Positions 1 to 8,260 are shown, counted from the stretch's first letter. The stretch is 64,000 nt of DNA from UBA5287 sp041672395 (GCA_041672395.1 JBAYZS010000006.1:15444-79443), one strand, 5' to 3'. Notes: a model not told the origin generated them from the letters alone. A program made the numbers and translations.

Positions 1-102
1 GGTGATTTCTTTCACCAAGGCAGATGCTTCTTTCAGCGTGTAGGCTCTTCCTGCTTCAATCTTGCTATTAGCTAACTTTTGATTTTTTGTAAGTTTACTC
101 AT
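1..102 (-). CDS. rplA: 50S ribosomal protein L1, N-terminal part (cut by window edge)
   Basis: The first 34 codons of a minus-strand gene are present; the rest lies before base 1. The product starts MSKLTKNQKLA and continues into a KIEAGRAYTLKEA stretch, which matches the N-terminus of ribosomal protein L1. L1 binds 23S rRNA at the mobile L1 stalk and helps release deacylated tRNA; in many bacteria it also represses its own L11-L1 mRNA. It follows rplK by 19 bases, the usual L11-L1 order, so the two are surely co-transcribed. Confidence 0.93.
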   Translation of the reverse strand, partial: MSKLTKNQKLANSKIEAGRAYTLKEASALVKEIT

Positions 103-121
103 TTTTTCAATTGAAGTTTAA

Positions 122-568
122 TTAATTAATATCATCAGGAAAATCCCCTTTAACTGAGATACCCATACTACGAGCAGTTCCTGCAACCATGCGCATTGCT
201 GATTCCATTGTGAAACAATTTAAGTCCGGCATCTTTTCTTCAGCAATTGCTTTTACCTGATCCCAGGTGATTTCAGCAACTTTCTTACGATTAGGTTCAG
301 CCGAACCTCCTTTTATTTTGCTCGCCTCTAATAGTTGAATCGCTACCGGTGGTGTTTTAACAATAAAATCAAAAGACTTATCGGTATAATAAGTAATTAC
401 TACTGGTAATACTTTGCCGGCTTTGTCTTGAGTTCTGGCATTGAATTGCTTGCAAAACTCCATAATGTTAATCCCTTTAGAACCTAATGCGGGTCCAACG
501 GGTGGAGATGGGTTTGCAGCTCCTCCTTTGATTTGTAATTTTAGTTGTCCAGCAACTTCTTTTGCCAT
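122..568 (-). CDS. rplK: 50S ribosomal protein L11
   Basis: The 148-residue product has the full L11 length and the family signature: an N-terminal domain with the proline-rich PSPPVGPALGSKGINIMEFC segment, then a C-terminal rRNA-binding domain ending in the glycine-rich GTARSMGISVKG. L11 forms the base of the ribosomal stalk with L10/L12 and is needed for stringent-response sensing. It sits between nusG (upstream, 73 bases) and rplA (downstream, 19 bases), the conserved nusG-rplK-rplA order. Confidence 0.98.
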   Translation of the reverse strand: MAKEVAGQLKLQIKGGAANPSPPVGPALGSKGINIMEFCKQFNARTQDKAGKVLPVVITYYTDKSFDFIVKTPPVAIQLLEASKIKGGSAEPNRKKVAEITWDQVKAIAEEKMPDLNCFTMESAMRMVAGTARSMGISVKGDFPDDIN

Positions 569-641
569 TTTCTTTGATTTATTTAATTACGGTTTTGAAA
601 CACGCGAAAGAATGTACAGTGTGCGTAACCAACTTCTGTTA

Positions 642-1184
642 TTATTCTTTCTCTACTTGCATATATCCCAACTCTAGGAGTTGTTTACGACCAAAGATTT
701 TAACCATCACTTTAAGTTTCTTTCTCTCGTCATTTACTTCTTCTACTACGCCGGAAAAACTGCTGAAGGGACCACTGGTCACTTTAACGTTTTCCCCTGG
801 ATAAAAATGCAGATCAAATTCATCACTTGATTCTCCCATCTCATCCATTTTGCCAAGAAGACGCTTTACCTCAGAATCTCTAAGAGGTTGAGGATCAGTC
901 GTATTGGGAAGAAATCCCGCTACGAAGTTAATGTTTTTAAGTTCGTGAATTACTTCACCCGTAAGACGTGCTTCAATGAGTACGTATCCGGGAAGAAAAG
1001 GACGCTCTTTCGCAACTTTTTTTCCACCTCGTACTATAAAAGTTTTGTCTGTCGGAATAAGAACTTGAGAGATATACTTACCTAATTCGGTTTTTTGAAT
1101 TTCTGTCTCAAGGTATTCTTTGACTTTGTTCTCTTTACCACTAACAGCACGCAAGACGTACCATTTGTATTCGTTTTCAGCCAT
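642..1184 (-). CDS. nusG: Transcription termination/antitermination protein NusG
   Basis: At 180 residues this is a normal-length NusG. The N-terminal NGN domain (about residues 6-110) contains WYVLRAVSGKENKV and the PFLPGYVLIEA core that contacts the RNA polymerase clamp. The C-terminal KOW domain (about 125-180) contains FYPGENVKVTSGPFSSFSG. NusG suppresses pausing and couples RNA polymerase to Rho or ribosomal protein S10. It follows secE by 20 bases, so secE-nusG-rplK-rplA form one transcription unit. This is the housekeeping NusG, not the UpxY-type paralog of capsule loci. Confidence 0.98.
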   Translation of the reverse strand: MAENEYKWYVLRAVSGKENKVKEYLETEIQKTELGKYISQVLIPTDKTFIVRGGKKVAKERPFLPGYVLIEARLTGEVIHELKNINFVAGFLPNTTDPQPLRDSEVKRLLGKMDEMGESSDEFDLHFYPGENVKVTSGPFSSFSGVVEEVNDERKKLKVMVKIFGRKQLLELGYMQVEKE

Positions 1185-1204
1185 TTTAATTCCTTAATTT
1201 CAGA

Positions 1205-1396
1205 TTACAAAATACCATAAAGAAGCTTTAAAATCCAATCGAAAAGAACATCTACGCCAAATACTATAAGTGCGATTATAAGGGAAGCAATCAATACAAT
1301 CACAGTACTGCTGGATAGCTCTTGTCTTGTTGGCCAGGATACTTTATGAACTAATTCATTATAAGCATCTTTGAAATATACAACTATTTTTTTCAT
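1205..1396 (-). CDS. secE: Preprotein translocase subunit SecE
   Basis: A 63-residue protein of the short, single-span SecE type. An amphipathic N-terminal half contains the conserved ELVHKVSWPT element; one membrane segment covers about residues 31-58. SecE clamps the SecY channel. It lies directly before nusG as in nearly all bacteria, and directly after tRNA-Trp (gap 18 bases), so the tRNA is probably processed from the same transcript or ends just before it. Confidence 0.97.
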   Translation of the reverse strand: MKKIVVYFKDAYNELVHKVSWPTRQELSSSTVIVLIASLIIALIVFGVDVLFDWILKLLYGIL

Positions 1397-1414
1397 TTAT
1401 ATTGGTTCATTTTG

Positions 1415-1488
1415 CACGGGTCGAGAGACTCGAACTCCCGACACCTGGTTTTGGAGACCAGTGCTCTACCAAACTGAGCTAGACCCGT
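1415..1488 (-). tRNA. tRNA-Trp (CCA anticodon)
   Basis: A 74-nt cloverleaf folds on the minus strand: 7-bp acceptor ACGGGTC/GACCCGT, D arm GCTC/GAGC, anticodon stem CTGGT/ACCAG with loop CTCCAAA (anticodon CCA), and T arm GGGAG/CTCTC with TTCGAGT. The 3' CCA is not fully encoded. It sits between tuf and secE, the same place as in many bacteria. Confidence 0.97.
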
Positions 1489-1533
1489 AAATGACTTAGT
1501 TGGAGTAAATGACTCCAACTAAGTTTTATTAGA

Positions 1534-2721
1534 TTAGTTTAATAATTCAGTTATCTGTCCAGCTCCAACTGTACGTCCACCTTCACGTATGGCGAAGCGA
1601 AGACCTATGCTACAAGCTACCGGATAGATTAGATCCACTTCGATAGTAACGTTATCACCAGGCATTACCATTTCTACACCTTCAGGAAGATGAATCTCAC
1701 CTGTAATATCAAGTGTACGAATATAGAATTGAGGACGATAGTTATTATGGAATGGAGTGTGACGTCCACCTTCTTCTTTCTTCAAGATATAAACCTCAGC
1801 TTTAAATTTAGAGTGAGGAGTAACTTTTCCCGGGTGTGTGATTACCATACCACGTTTGATCTCTTCTTTATCAATACCGCGGAGCAGCAAACCAACATTG
1901 TCACCAGCTTGACCATCGTCAAGAATTTTACGGAACATTTCAACTCCGGTAACTACTGATTTCTTTCCTTCAGAGCCCAATCCAATGATTTGAACTTCAT
2001 CTCCTGTTTTGATAAGGCCAGTTTCTATACGACCTGTAGCAACAGTACCACGACCAGTGATAGAAAATACGTCTTCAACAGGCATCAAGAATGGTTTATC
2101 AACATCACGTGGAGGCAGCGGAATCCATGTATCAACAGCATCCATCAGTTCCATTACTTTATCTTCCCATTTTGGATCACCGTTCAAAGCACCCAAAGCA
2201 GAACCTTGAATAAAAGGAGTGTTGTCACCATCAAAATTATAGAAAGAAAGAAGTTCTCTCATTTCCATTTCTACAAGTTCGAGCATTTCGGCATCGTCCA
2301 CTAAGTCACATTTGTTCATGAAAACAACCAATCTTGGAACGTTTACTTGGCGTGCAAGTAGGATGTGTTCACGAGTTTGAGGCATTGGACCGTCAGTAGC
2401 TGCAACAACAATGATTGCACCGTCCATCTGAGCAGCACCAGTAACCATGTTTTTTACATAGTCAGCGTGACCTGGACAGTCAACGTGTGCATAGTGGCGA
2501 TTTGCTGTTTCATATTCTACGTGTGAAGTATTGATTGTAATACCTCTTTCTTTTTCTTCGGGAGCGTTGTCAATCGAATCGAATGAGCGAACTTCAGAGA
2601 AACCTTTTTTACTTAATACGGTTGTTATAGCAGCCGTTAAGGTTGTTTTACCGTGGTCAACGTGGCCGATTGTACCGATGTTAACATGCGGTTTTGATCG
2701 GTTAAAATGTTCTTTTGCCAT
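1534..2721 (-). CDS. tuf: Translation elongation factor Tu
   Basis: The 395-residue product is full-length EF-Tu, the GTPase that brings aminoacyl-tRNA to the ribosomal A site. The G motifs are all visible: GHVDHGKTTL (P loop, about residues 19-28), the switch I stretch ERGITINTSHVEYE, DCPGHADYV (switch II), NKCD and the GSAL motif, followed by beta-barrel domains II and III ending with the RTVGAGQITELL tail. It is the only tuf copy here and lies downstream of a four-tRNA cluster, with which it is probably co-transcribed as in E. coli thrU-tufB. Confidence 0.99.
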   Translation of the reverse strand: MAKEHFNRSKPHVNIGTIGHVDHGKTTLTAAITTVLSKKGFSEVRSFDSIDNAPEEKERGITINTSHVEYETANRHYAHVDCPGHADYVKNMVTGAAQMDGAIIVVAATDGPMPQTREHILLARQVNVPRLVVFMNKCDLVDDAEMLELVEMEMRELLSFYNFDGDNTPFIQGSALGALNGDPKWEDKVMELMDAVDTWIPLPPRDVDKPFLMPVEDVFSITGRGTVATGRIETGLIKTGDEVQIIGLGSEGKKSVVTGVEMFRKILDDGQAGDNVGLLLRGIDKEEIKRGMVITHPGKVTPHSKFKAEVYILKKEEGGRHTPFHNNYRPQFYIRTLDITGEIHLPEGVEMVMPGDNVTIEVDLIYPVACSIGLRFAIREGGRTVGAGQITELLN

Positions 2722-2844
2722 AAAATGTCCTATTAATAGTTTATAAAAAGTATATGTTATTTAATTTCTTATCTGTTTTAAAACACATTCCTCTGTGCAA
2801 AGCCAATAATACTTGCTTTCACAGAGTTTTAAATCAAAAAAAAG

Positions 2845-2916
2845 AGCCGATGGCGGGAGTTGAACCCGCGACCTCTTCCTTACCAAGGAAGCGCTCTACC
2901 CCTGAGCTACATTGGC
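2845..2916 (-). tRNA. tRNA-Thr (GGT anticodon)
   Basis: A 72-nt cloverleaf on the minus strand with anticodon stem CTTCC/GGAAG and loop TTGGTAA (anticodon GGT). The T arm is GCGGG/CCCGC. The acceptor stem GCCAATG/CATCGGC has one mismatch, A4 opposite C69, where a G would pair perfectly. It is the tRNA nearest to tuf. Confidence 0.95.
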
Positions 2917-2921
2917 AAAAG

Positions 2922-2994
2922 AGCGGAAGACGGGACTCAAACCCGCGACCCTCAGCTTGGAAGGCTAATGCTCTATCAACTGAGCTACTTCCGC
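2922..2994 (-). tRNA. tRNA-Gly (TCC anticodon)
   Basis: A 73-nt cloverleaf on the minus strand: acceptor GCGGAAG/CTTCCGC, anticodon loop CTTCCAA (TCC), T arm GCGGG/CCCGT with TTTGAGT. It is only 5 bases from the tRNA-Thr(GGT) gene. Confidence 0.96.
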
Positions 2995-3052
2995 AAATTC
3001 ACCACTTCTATGTGGATACTTTAGCAAAGCTAACTATATCCTGAAAGGGGTG

Positions 3053-3134
3053 TGGGCAGTGATGGATTCGAACCACCGAAGGCTAAGCCAGCTGAGTTAC
3101 AGTCAGCCCCATTTGGCCACTCTGGTAACTGCCC
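3053..3134 (-). tRNA. tRNA-Tyr (GTA anticodon)
   Basis: An 82-nt class II tRNA on the minus strand with acceptor GGGCAGT/ACTGCCC, anticodon loop CTGTAAC (GTA), and a long variable arm before the T arm with TTCGAAT. Third in the tRNA-Thr-Tyr-Gly-Thr-tuf transcription unit when read from tuf. Confidence 0.95.
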
Positions 3135-3148
3135 TTTCTGTTTTTTTG

Positions 3149-3222
3149 AGCCTCTTGTCGGATTCGAACCAACGACCCCGAGATTACAAATCACGTGCTC
3201 TGGCCAACTGAGCTAAAGAGGC
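3149..3222 (-). tRNA. tRNA-Thr (TGT anticodon)
   Basis: A 74-nt cloverleaf on the minus strand: acceptor GCCTCTT/AAGAGGC, D arm GCTC/GAGC, anticodon loop TTTGTAA (TGT), T arm GTTGG/CCGAC. The anticodon stem has one T-T mismatch at its middle pair. It is the first gene of the tRNA-tuf unit. Confidence 0.94.
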
Positions 3223-3274
3223 TTGTTTTGATGATTAACCGCCTCGCTCTAATTTTTCAAGAGCGAAACGGTCG

Positions 3275-3305
3275 CAAAGGTAATTATAATTTTTAATATA
3301 GCAAA
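3275..3305 (-). promoter_or_regulatory. Promoter of the tRNA-Thr/Tyr/Gly/Thr-tuf unit
   Basis: On the minus strand TTTG (3302-3305) is followed after 19 bases by TACCTTTG (3275-3282), a full match to the Bacteroidetes sigma-ABfr consensus. It points at the first tRNA. A small hairpin CGCTCT/AGAGCG (3245-3265) lies in the transcript leader. Confidence 0.8.
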
Positions 3306-3327
3306 AATTTGTTTCGGTTTTTTTGAA

Positions 3328-3624
3328 TTATCTTTCGTTTTTCTCTTTTGTTTTGATGATTTGTTTTTCCAGCGCTTCGGCACACAGGTCGATAGCCTCT
3401 TCAAATGTATCTGCAATTTTGCTGGCAAAAGCCTCTCTGTTTCTAAGGTTCATCTTTATTGAAGCTTCTTTGTTTTTGATAGTTTCAGGTTTTATGACCT
3501 TCAATGTGACTTCAATATCAATTATTGAATCGTTGAACTTTTCTAGCTTATTCATTTTCTTTTGTGTAAACGCTTTGAGTTGTTCTGTAGCGTCAAAATT
3601 GATTGAACTGATTCTTAATTCCAT
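3328..3624 (-). CDS. hpf: Ribosome hibernation promoting factor, short HPF/RaiA type
   Basis: The 98-residue protein has the S30AE/HPF fold pattern: beta strand at the start (ELRISSINFDAT), a helix QLKAFTQKKMNKLEKF, central strands with IDIEVTLKVIKP, and a C-terminal helix EEAIDLCAEALEKQIIK. Short HPF binds near the decoding centre of the 30S subunit and inactivates ribosomes in stationary phase. The long-HPF C-terminal dimerisation domain is missing, so this is the short form. It lies 13 bases after the Xer-type recombinase gene, a pairing common in Bacteroidales, so both are probably co-transcribed. Confidence 0.93.
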   Translation of the reverse strand: MELRISSINFDATEQLKAFTQKKMNKLEKFNDSIIDIEVTLKVIKPETIKNKEASIKMNLRNREAFASKIADTFEEAIDLCAEALEKQIIKTKEKNER

Positions 3625-3637
3625 ATTAATTCCTCCT

Positions 3638-4540
3638 TCATTTTATTGCTCTTGGGTGAGCGTTCTGATATATATTCTTAAGTTCCTCCAGGGAAACGTG
3701 CGTGTATACTTCAGTTGATGCTAGACTTTGATGCCCTAATAGTTCTTTCACAGCGTTAATTTCGGCACCGTTGTTCAACATTTCGGTAGCGAATGAGTGT
3801 CTCAGTACATGTGGACTTTTTTTTGAAAGTGTAGGGATATTACTGAGGTGTTTATGTACTATATCATACACTATATTATGATTTAAAGGGTTTCCATTGT
3901 TTTTAACAAAAAGTGCAATCGATTTGTTCTTGATTTCTGTATTTCTTAACGTAATATATTCGGATAGATGATATAATGTTTCATCCGAAATAGGGATAAG
4001 TCGTTGTTTATTACCCTTTCCTGTAACACGTATCGTTTTGTTTTCGAAATCAACATCTTCATCTTTAAGTCCAATTAATTCAGCTTTGCGCATACCTGTT
4101 ACATACAAGAAATCTATAAGAAATCGATCACGATGTCCTTTAAAATCATCAGTAAATTCATTTTCATCTTTAATAATAAGTTCCAAATCCTTGTCTTTAG
4201 CAAAAACCGGCAGTTTTTTGTCGAGTTTGGGTCCTGAAACAAATTTTGCTTGATTTTTGGTGACAACTCCTATTTTTATCAGATATTTATAAAAAGAGTT
4301 GAGTGCACTCAATTTGCGTCTAACAGAACGAGGTTTAAGATTTTGTTCCATTAATTGTGCTATCCAACGGCGAATAAGGTCATTTTCGATATCCGTTATT
4401 TTTATTTCATCACCCTGATTTTGCGATTCTTGTTCAATGAAGTTTTTAAACTGTGTAAGATCATTAAAATAAGATATCTCCGTATGAGAAGAATAATTTT
4501 TCTCATAACGGAGATATTTTATGAAGTTATCTATCAACAT
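3638..4540 (-). CDS. Tyrosine recombinase, XerC/XerD type
   Basis: The 300-residue protein has an N-terminal SAM-like core-binding domain (about 1-90, FIKYLRYEKNYSSHT) and a C-terminal catalytic domain. The catalytic residues are visible: Arg in VTGMRKAELIGL, the HVLRHSFATEML box (His-x-x-Arg), His in LGHQSLAS and the nucleophile Tyr in EVYTHVS. Length and the absence of an integrase arm domain fit the housekeeping XerC/XerD enzymes that resolve chromosome dimers at dif. Its location next to rpsU and hpf in a core region supports a housekeeping role rather than a mobile-element integrase. XerC versus XerD cannot be decided by eye. Confidence 0.93.
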   Translation of the reverse strand: MLIDNFIKYLRYEKNYSSHTEISYFNDLTQFKNFIEQESQNQGDEIKITDIENDLIRRWIAQLMEQNLKPRSVRRKLSALNSFYKYLIKIGVVTKNQAKFVSGPKLDKKLPVFAKDKDLELIIKDENEFTDDFKGHRDRFLIDFLYVTGMRKAELIGLKDEDVDFENKTIRVTGKGNKQRLIPISDETLYHLSEYITLRNTEIKNKSIALFVKNNGNPLNHNIVYDIVHKHLSNIPTLSKKSPHVLRHSFATEMLNNGAEINAVKELLGHQSLASTEVYTHVSLEELKNIYQNAHPRAIK

Positions 4541-4602
4541 GTAAAACCCACTGTTAAGTTTGTGTTACGAAGATAGAAATAAAAATGTATAACAACAAAT
4601 AA

Positions 4603-4794
4603 TTAATCGTTGTTTTGATTCATTTTTTGAACGTAAACAGCGTGTTCTTTTTTCTTTCTATTTACCACTGATGGTTTTTTGAAAGCCTGACGATTGCGTA
4701 ATTCTTTTACAACGCCAGTTTTTTCATATTTACGTTTGAATTTCTTTAAAGCTCTTTCAATGTTTTCGCCTTCTTTTATTGGAACGATAATCAT
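4603..4794 (-). CDS. rpsU: 30S ribosomal protein S21
   Basis: A 63-residue, very basic protein with the S21 pattern: MIIVPIKEGENIERALKKFKR at the start, then KYEKTGVVKELRNRQAFKKPS and a lysine-rich tail. S21 sits on the 30S platform near the anti-Shine-Dalgarno sequence; in Bacteroidetes S21, S18 and bS6 have been linked to sequestering the 16S tail, in keeping with the weak Shine-Dalgarno sequences here. It is 62 bases upstream of the recombinase gene's stop in gene order rpsU to xer. Confidence 0.96.
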   Translation of the reverse strand: MIIVPIKEGENIERALKKFKRKYEKTGVVKELRNRQAFKKPSVVNRKKKEHAVYVQKMNQNND

Positions 4795-4811
4795 ATTCTT
4801 TAGTTTTTTAT

Positions 4812-5156
4812 TTATTTTACTTTATCTACAATAGCTTTAAATGCTTCCGGGTGGTTCATAGCTAAATCAGCCAGCACCTTACGATTTATTTCTATTTCGT
4901 TTTTATGCAAAGCTCCCATAAGCCTAGAGTATGACATTCCGTTTGTGCGAGCTGCAGCATTAATACGCTGAATCCATAATGCACGGAAATTACGTTTTTT
5001 GTTCTTACGATCGCGATATGCGTATTGAAGACCTTTTTCCCATGTATTTTTAGCTACTGTCCAAACGTTTTTACGCGCACCTATGTAGCCTCTTGTTAGT
5101 TTTAAAACTTTTTTTCTGCGGTTGCGTGAAGCAACATGATTGACTGATCTTGGCAT
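4812..5156 (-). CDS. rplT: 50S ribosomal protein L20
   Basis: The 114-residue product is typical L20: MPRSVNHVASRNRRKKVLK at the start, the RGYIGARKNVWTVAKN segment and the C-terminal globular domain with RLMGALHKNEIEINRKVLA. L20 is an early assembly protein of the large subunit and, in many bacteria, represses the infC-rpmI-rplT mRNA. It follows rpmI by 102 bases; this gap holds a 6-bp hairpin (5184-5200) that could be an attenuator, but no L20-binding site can be proven by eye. Confidence 0.98.
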   Translation of the reverse strand: MPRSVNHVASRNRRKKVLKLTRGYIGARKNVWTVAKNTWEKGLQYAYRDRKNKKRNFRALWIQRINAAARTNGMSYSRLMGALHKNEIEINRKVLADLAMNHPEAFKAIVDKVK

Positions 5157-5255
5157 AATGTTAAATTCTTTTGAATGTTAGCGTTTTCGTCTAGCGAAAA
5201 TCTTTTGAGCATACATCCTGTTATTAAATCGATTTAGAAATCTTTACTGTTAATT

Positions 5256-5453
5256 TTATTTCAATCCCAGTAATCTCAATGTACCATTCACATCTGTCTT
5301 ATGAACAAGACCTGAATGTGTAAGATTTCTTTTTTGCTTTTTAGTCTTTTTTGTTAGAATGTGACTTTTAAAAGCATGCTTTCTCTTGATTTTTCCTGAT
5401 CCGGTAAGGGCGAACCTTTTTTTTGCACCGGAATTAGTCTTAATTTTCGGCAT
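5256..5453 (-). CDS. rpmI: 50S ribosomal protein L35
   Basis: A 65-residue basic protein beginning MPKIKTNSGAKKRFALTGSG, with HILTKKTKKQKRNL, is ribosomal protein L35 of normal length. It lies between infC and rplT, the conserved order. Confidence 0.97.
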   Translation of the reverse strand: MPKIKTNSGAKKRFALTGSGKIKRKHAFKSHILTKKTKKQKRNLTHSGLVHKTDVNGTLRLLGLK

Positions 5454-5565
5454 TTTGCTATATCTATTTGTAAATTATAAATTATTCTCACTGTTTATTC
5501 AGCGAAAAAGTGTGCAAAATTAATGATAATATTTTAATTATCAAATTTATTTTACATACGACTGT

Positions 5566-6138
5566 CTATTCTTCAGCGTTTTCTACTTCTTTCTTAGGAA
5601 TCGCTCCTTTTTTTGGCTTTGGAGAAAGCATGATGGACATACGTTTTCCTTCTAATATTGGAAGTTGTTCCACTTTCGCGTAATCTTCCAGGTCGTTGGC
5701 AAAACGTAACAAAAGTACTTCTCCTTGTTCCTTAAATAGAATCGAGCGTCCTTTAAAAAACACAAAAGCTTTTACCTTTGAACCTTCGCTAAGAAAATTC
5801 ATTGCATGTTTCAGCTTGAAGTCATAGTCATGATCGTCGGTTTGTGGTCCGAAACGAATTTCTTTTACTATAACTTTAACCGATTTGGCTTTCTGTTCTT
5901 TCTGTTTTTTCTTCAGCTGGTATAGAAACTTTTGATAATCAGTGATTCTGCATACTGATGGCTTTGCAGTCGGAGAAATTTCTACTAGGTCTAACTCCAT
6001 GTCCTGCGCTAATCGTAATGCTTCTCTTGTCGGGTAAACACCCGCCTCAACGTTGTCTCCTACTAATCGGACTTCCGGCACTCGGATTTTTTCATTAATC
6101 CTGTGTTGATCCTGTGAATCTTTTGGGTTTTGTCTCAT
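5566..6138 (-). CDS. infC: Translation initiation factor IF-3
   Basis: The 190-residue protein has the IF-3 N-terminal domain (about 13-85, RINEKIRVPEVRLVGDN and the EALRLAQDMELDLVEISP motif), a lysine-rich linker, and the C-terminal domain (VKEIRFGPQTDDHDYDFKL, VKAFVFFKGR). IF-3 binds the 30S platform and controls start-codon choice. It begins with an ordinary ATG; the codon just before is TGA in frame, so an upstream ATT start of the kind seen in E. coli infC is excluded. It follows thrS by 50 bases in the classic thrS-infC-rpmI-rplT operon. Confidence 0.98.
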   Translation of the reverse strand: MRQNPKDSQDQHRINEKIRVPEVRLVGDNVEAGVYPTREALRLAQDMELDLVEISPTAKPSVCRITDYQKFLYQLKKKQKEQKAKSVKVIVKEIRFGPQTDDHDYDFKLKHAMNFLSEGSKVKAFVFFKGRSILFKEQGEVLLLRFANDLEDYAKVEQLPILEGKRMSIMLSPKPKKGAIPKKEVENAEE

Positions 6139-6188
6139 TCAGATAATATTGGTTTTCTTTCTATTTTCTGTTTAATTAAATATTTAAT

Positions 6189-8141
6189 TTATTTATTTAT
6201 ATCGATAGTCATCATTTCATCTACTTCTTTGAGTAAGTTTTCTGCAAATATAGTAGATTTCATTGTTCCTAAATCTTCACCGCCTTGTTTTCTGACGGAT
6301 ACTTCATTATTTTCCACTTCTTTTTCCCCTATAATTAACATGTATGGGATTCTCTTCAATTCATTATCACGTATTTTTCTACCTACTTTTTCATTTCTGT
6401 CATCAATTTCCACACGAATACCTTGACGAATGTAGGTTTTCGATAATTCATTAGCGAAATCGTTGAATTTCTCACTGACAGGTAAGATAATCACCTGAGT
6501 TGGTGCAAGCCAGATAGGAAATTTTCCTGCTGTATGTTCTATCAACAATGCTACAAATCGTTCCATTGAACCAAAAGGAGCTCTATGAATCATTACGGGT
6601 CGATGCTTCTGGTTGTCAGCCCCTGTATATTCCAATTCAAAACGTTCCGGTAAGTTATAATCTACTTGAATTGTACCTAATTGCCAACGTCGACCAATTG
6701 CATCTTTCACCATGAAATCAAGTTTTGGTCCATAAAAAGCAGCTTCGCCCAATTCAACTTTCGCGGGAAGTCCTTTCTCTTTACAAGCTTCAACAATAGC
6801 ACTTTCGGCTTTATTCCAATTCTCGTCGCTACCAATATATTTTTCTTTATTTTCCGGATCGCGCAATGAAATTTGAGCTTCAAAGTTTTTGAAATCTAAT
6901 GCTTTGAAAATAATAAAAATGATATCCACTACTTTCAAGAATTCACCTTTTACTTGATCTGGCGTACAGAAAATGTGAGCATCATCTTGCGTGAAACCAC
7001 GAACACGTGTCAATCCGTGCAATTCGCCACTTTGTTCATAGCGATAAACAGTTCCAAATTCTGCCAAACGAAGTGGTAAATCTTTATAAGAACGCGGAAT
7101 CACTTTATAAATTTCGCAATGATGCGGACAATTCATCGGCTTGAGCATGAATTCTTCACCTTCAACCGGTGTTTTCATTGGTTGGAACGAATCCTTACCA
7201 TATTTTGCATAATGTCCCGATGTGATATATAATTGTTTGTTGGCAATATGCGGAGTCATTACTTGTTGATATTCAAATTGTTGTTGAATATGTTTCAAGA
7301 ATTCTTCTAGTTTGAGTCTCAGTTGTGTACCTTTTGGCAACCACAATGGAAGACCCACTCCAACGTTTTGAGAAAAAGCAAATAACTCAAGTTCCTTCCC
7401 TATTTTACGATGATCACGTTTTTTTGCTTCCTCAAGAAGTTCCAGATATTCAGTCAGTAGCTTCTTTTTAGGAAAGGTAATACCATATAAACGCGTAAGT
7501 TGAGGACGATGTTCATCGCCACGCCAATAAGCACCTGCTGCTGATAAAACTTTTACAGCTTTTATATAAGATGTATTTGGCAAATGAGGACCACGACACA
7601 AATCTGTGAAGTTTCCTTGTGAATAAGTTGTTATAGTACCATCCTCAAGTTCATTGATTAGCTCCACTTTGTAGTTCTCATTTCTATTTGAGAACATATC
7701 GATTGCTTCTGACTTTGATATATCTTGTCTTATTATTTCCTCTTTTTTTGCTATCAACTCCATCATTTTGTTTTCGATGGCAGGAAAATCAGATTCTTTG
7801 ATTGTAACCCCTTCACCTGGATCCACATCATAATAGAATCCATTTTCAATGGCAGGACCAATACCGAATTTGATTCCGGGATAGAGTTCTTGAAGTGCTT
7901 CAGCCATTAAGTGAGCCGATGAGTGCCAGTAGGCATGTTTGCCTTCATCATCTTCCCATTTGAGCAGTTGTATTGTCGAATTTTCCTGAATCGGTCGATT
8001 AATATCCCATGTTTCGCCGTTTACACTTGCAGCCAGCACTTCCTGTGCCAGTCGTTGACTGATACTTTCAGCAATTTGCAAAGCGGTTATGCCTTGTTCA
8101 TATTCTCTTACCGAATCATCCGGAAACTTAATTTTTATCAT
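6189..8141 (-). CDS. thrS: Threonyl-tRNA synthetase
   Basis: The 650-residue product is full-length class II ThrRS. An N-terminal TGS domain (about 1-62), an editing domain with HSSAHLMAEALQELYP (zinc/editing site His residues, about 75-90), the catalytic core with MNCPHHCEIYK, and the C-terminal anticodon-binding domain (APTQVIILPVSEKF onward) are all visible. It charges tRNA-Thr with threonine. First gene of the thrS-infC-rpmI-rplT operon, with a TACCTTTG promoter element 32 bases upstream. Confidence 0.98.
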   Translation of the reverse strand: MIKIKFPDDSVREYEQGITALQIAESISQRLAQEVLAASVNGETWDINRPIQENSTIQLLKWEDDEGKHAYWHSSAHLMAEALQELYPGIKFGIGPAIENGFYYDVDPGEGVTIKESDFPAIENKMMELIAKKEEIIRQDISKSEAIDMFSNRNENYKVELINELEDGTITTYSQGNFTDLCRGPHLPNTSYIKAVKVLSAAGAYWRGDEHRPQLTRLYGITFPKKKLLTEYLELLEEAKKRDHRKIGKELELFAFSQNVGVGLPLWLPKGTQLRLKLEEFLKHIQQQFEYQQVMTPHIANKQLYITSGHYAKYGKDSFQPMKTPVEGEEFMLKPMNCPHHCEIYKVIPRSYKDLPLRLAEFGTVYRYEQSGELHGLTRVRGFTQDDAHIFCTPDQVKGEFLKVVDIIFIIFKALDFKNFEAQISLRDPENKEKYIGSDENWNKAESAIVEACKEKGLPAKVELGEAAFYGPKLDFMVKDAIGRRWQLGTIQVDYNLPERFELEYTGADNQKHRPVMIHRAPFGSMERFVALLIEHTAGKFPIWLAPTQVIILPVSEKFNDFANELSKTYIRQGIRVEIDDRNEKVGRKIRDNELKRIPYMLIIGEKEVENNEVSVRKQGGEDLGTMKSTIFAENLLKEVDEMMTIDINK

Positions 8142-8172
8142 ATTATAATTGTACTTTTTTCTTTTTAGAATG

Positions 8173-8180
8173 CAAAGGTA
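8173..8180 (-). promoter_or_regulatory. Promoter -7 element upstream of thrS
   Basis: TACCTTTG followed by C on the minus strand, 32 bases before the thrS start, matches the Bacteroidetes -7 box. A TTTG -33 box at the right distance is not seen, so this is a partial match. Confidence 0.55.
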
Positions 8181-8260
8181 ATGATTTTGTGATTTATAGC
8201 CATTAAAAATGAAGAGAAAAATCTTAAGTAGTTCTTTTCAATTGGTTATTTTATCATGAT

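Noticed and set aside
2754..3044. Plus-strand 96-residue frame across the tRNA genes
   Set aside because: It is the antisense of tRNA-Thr and tRNA-Gly; the protein has the well-known tRNA-antisense pattern and is not a gene.
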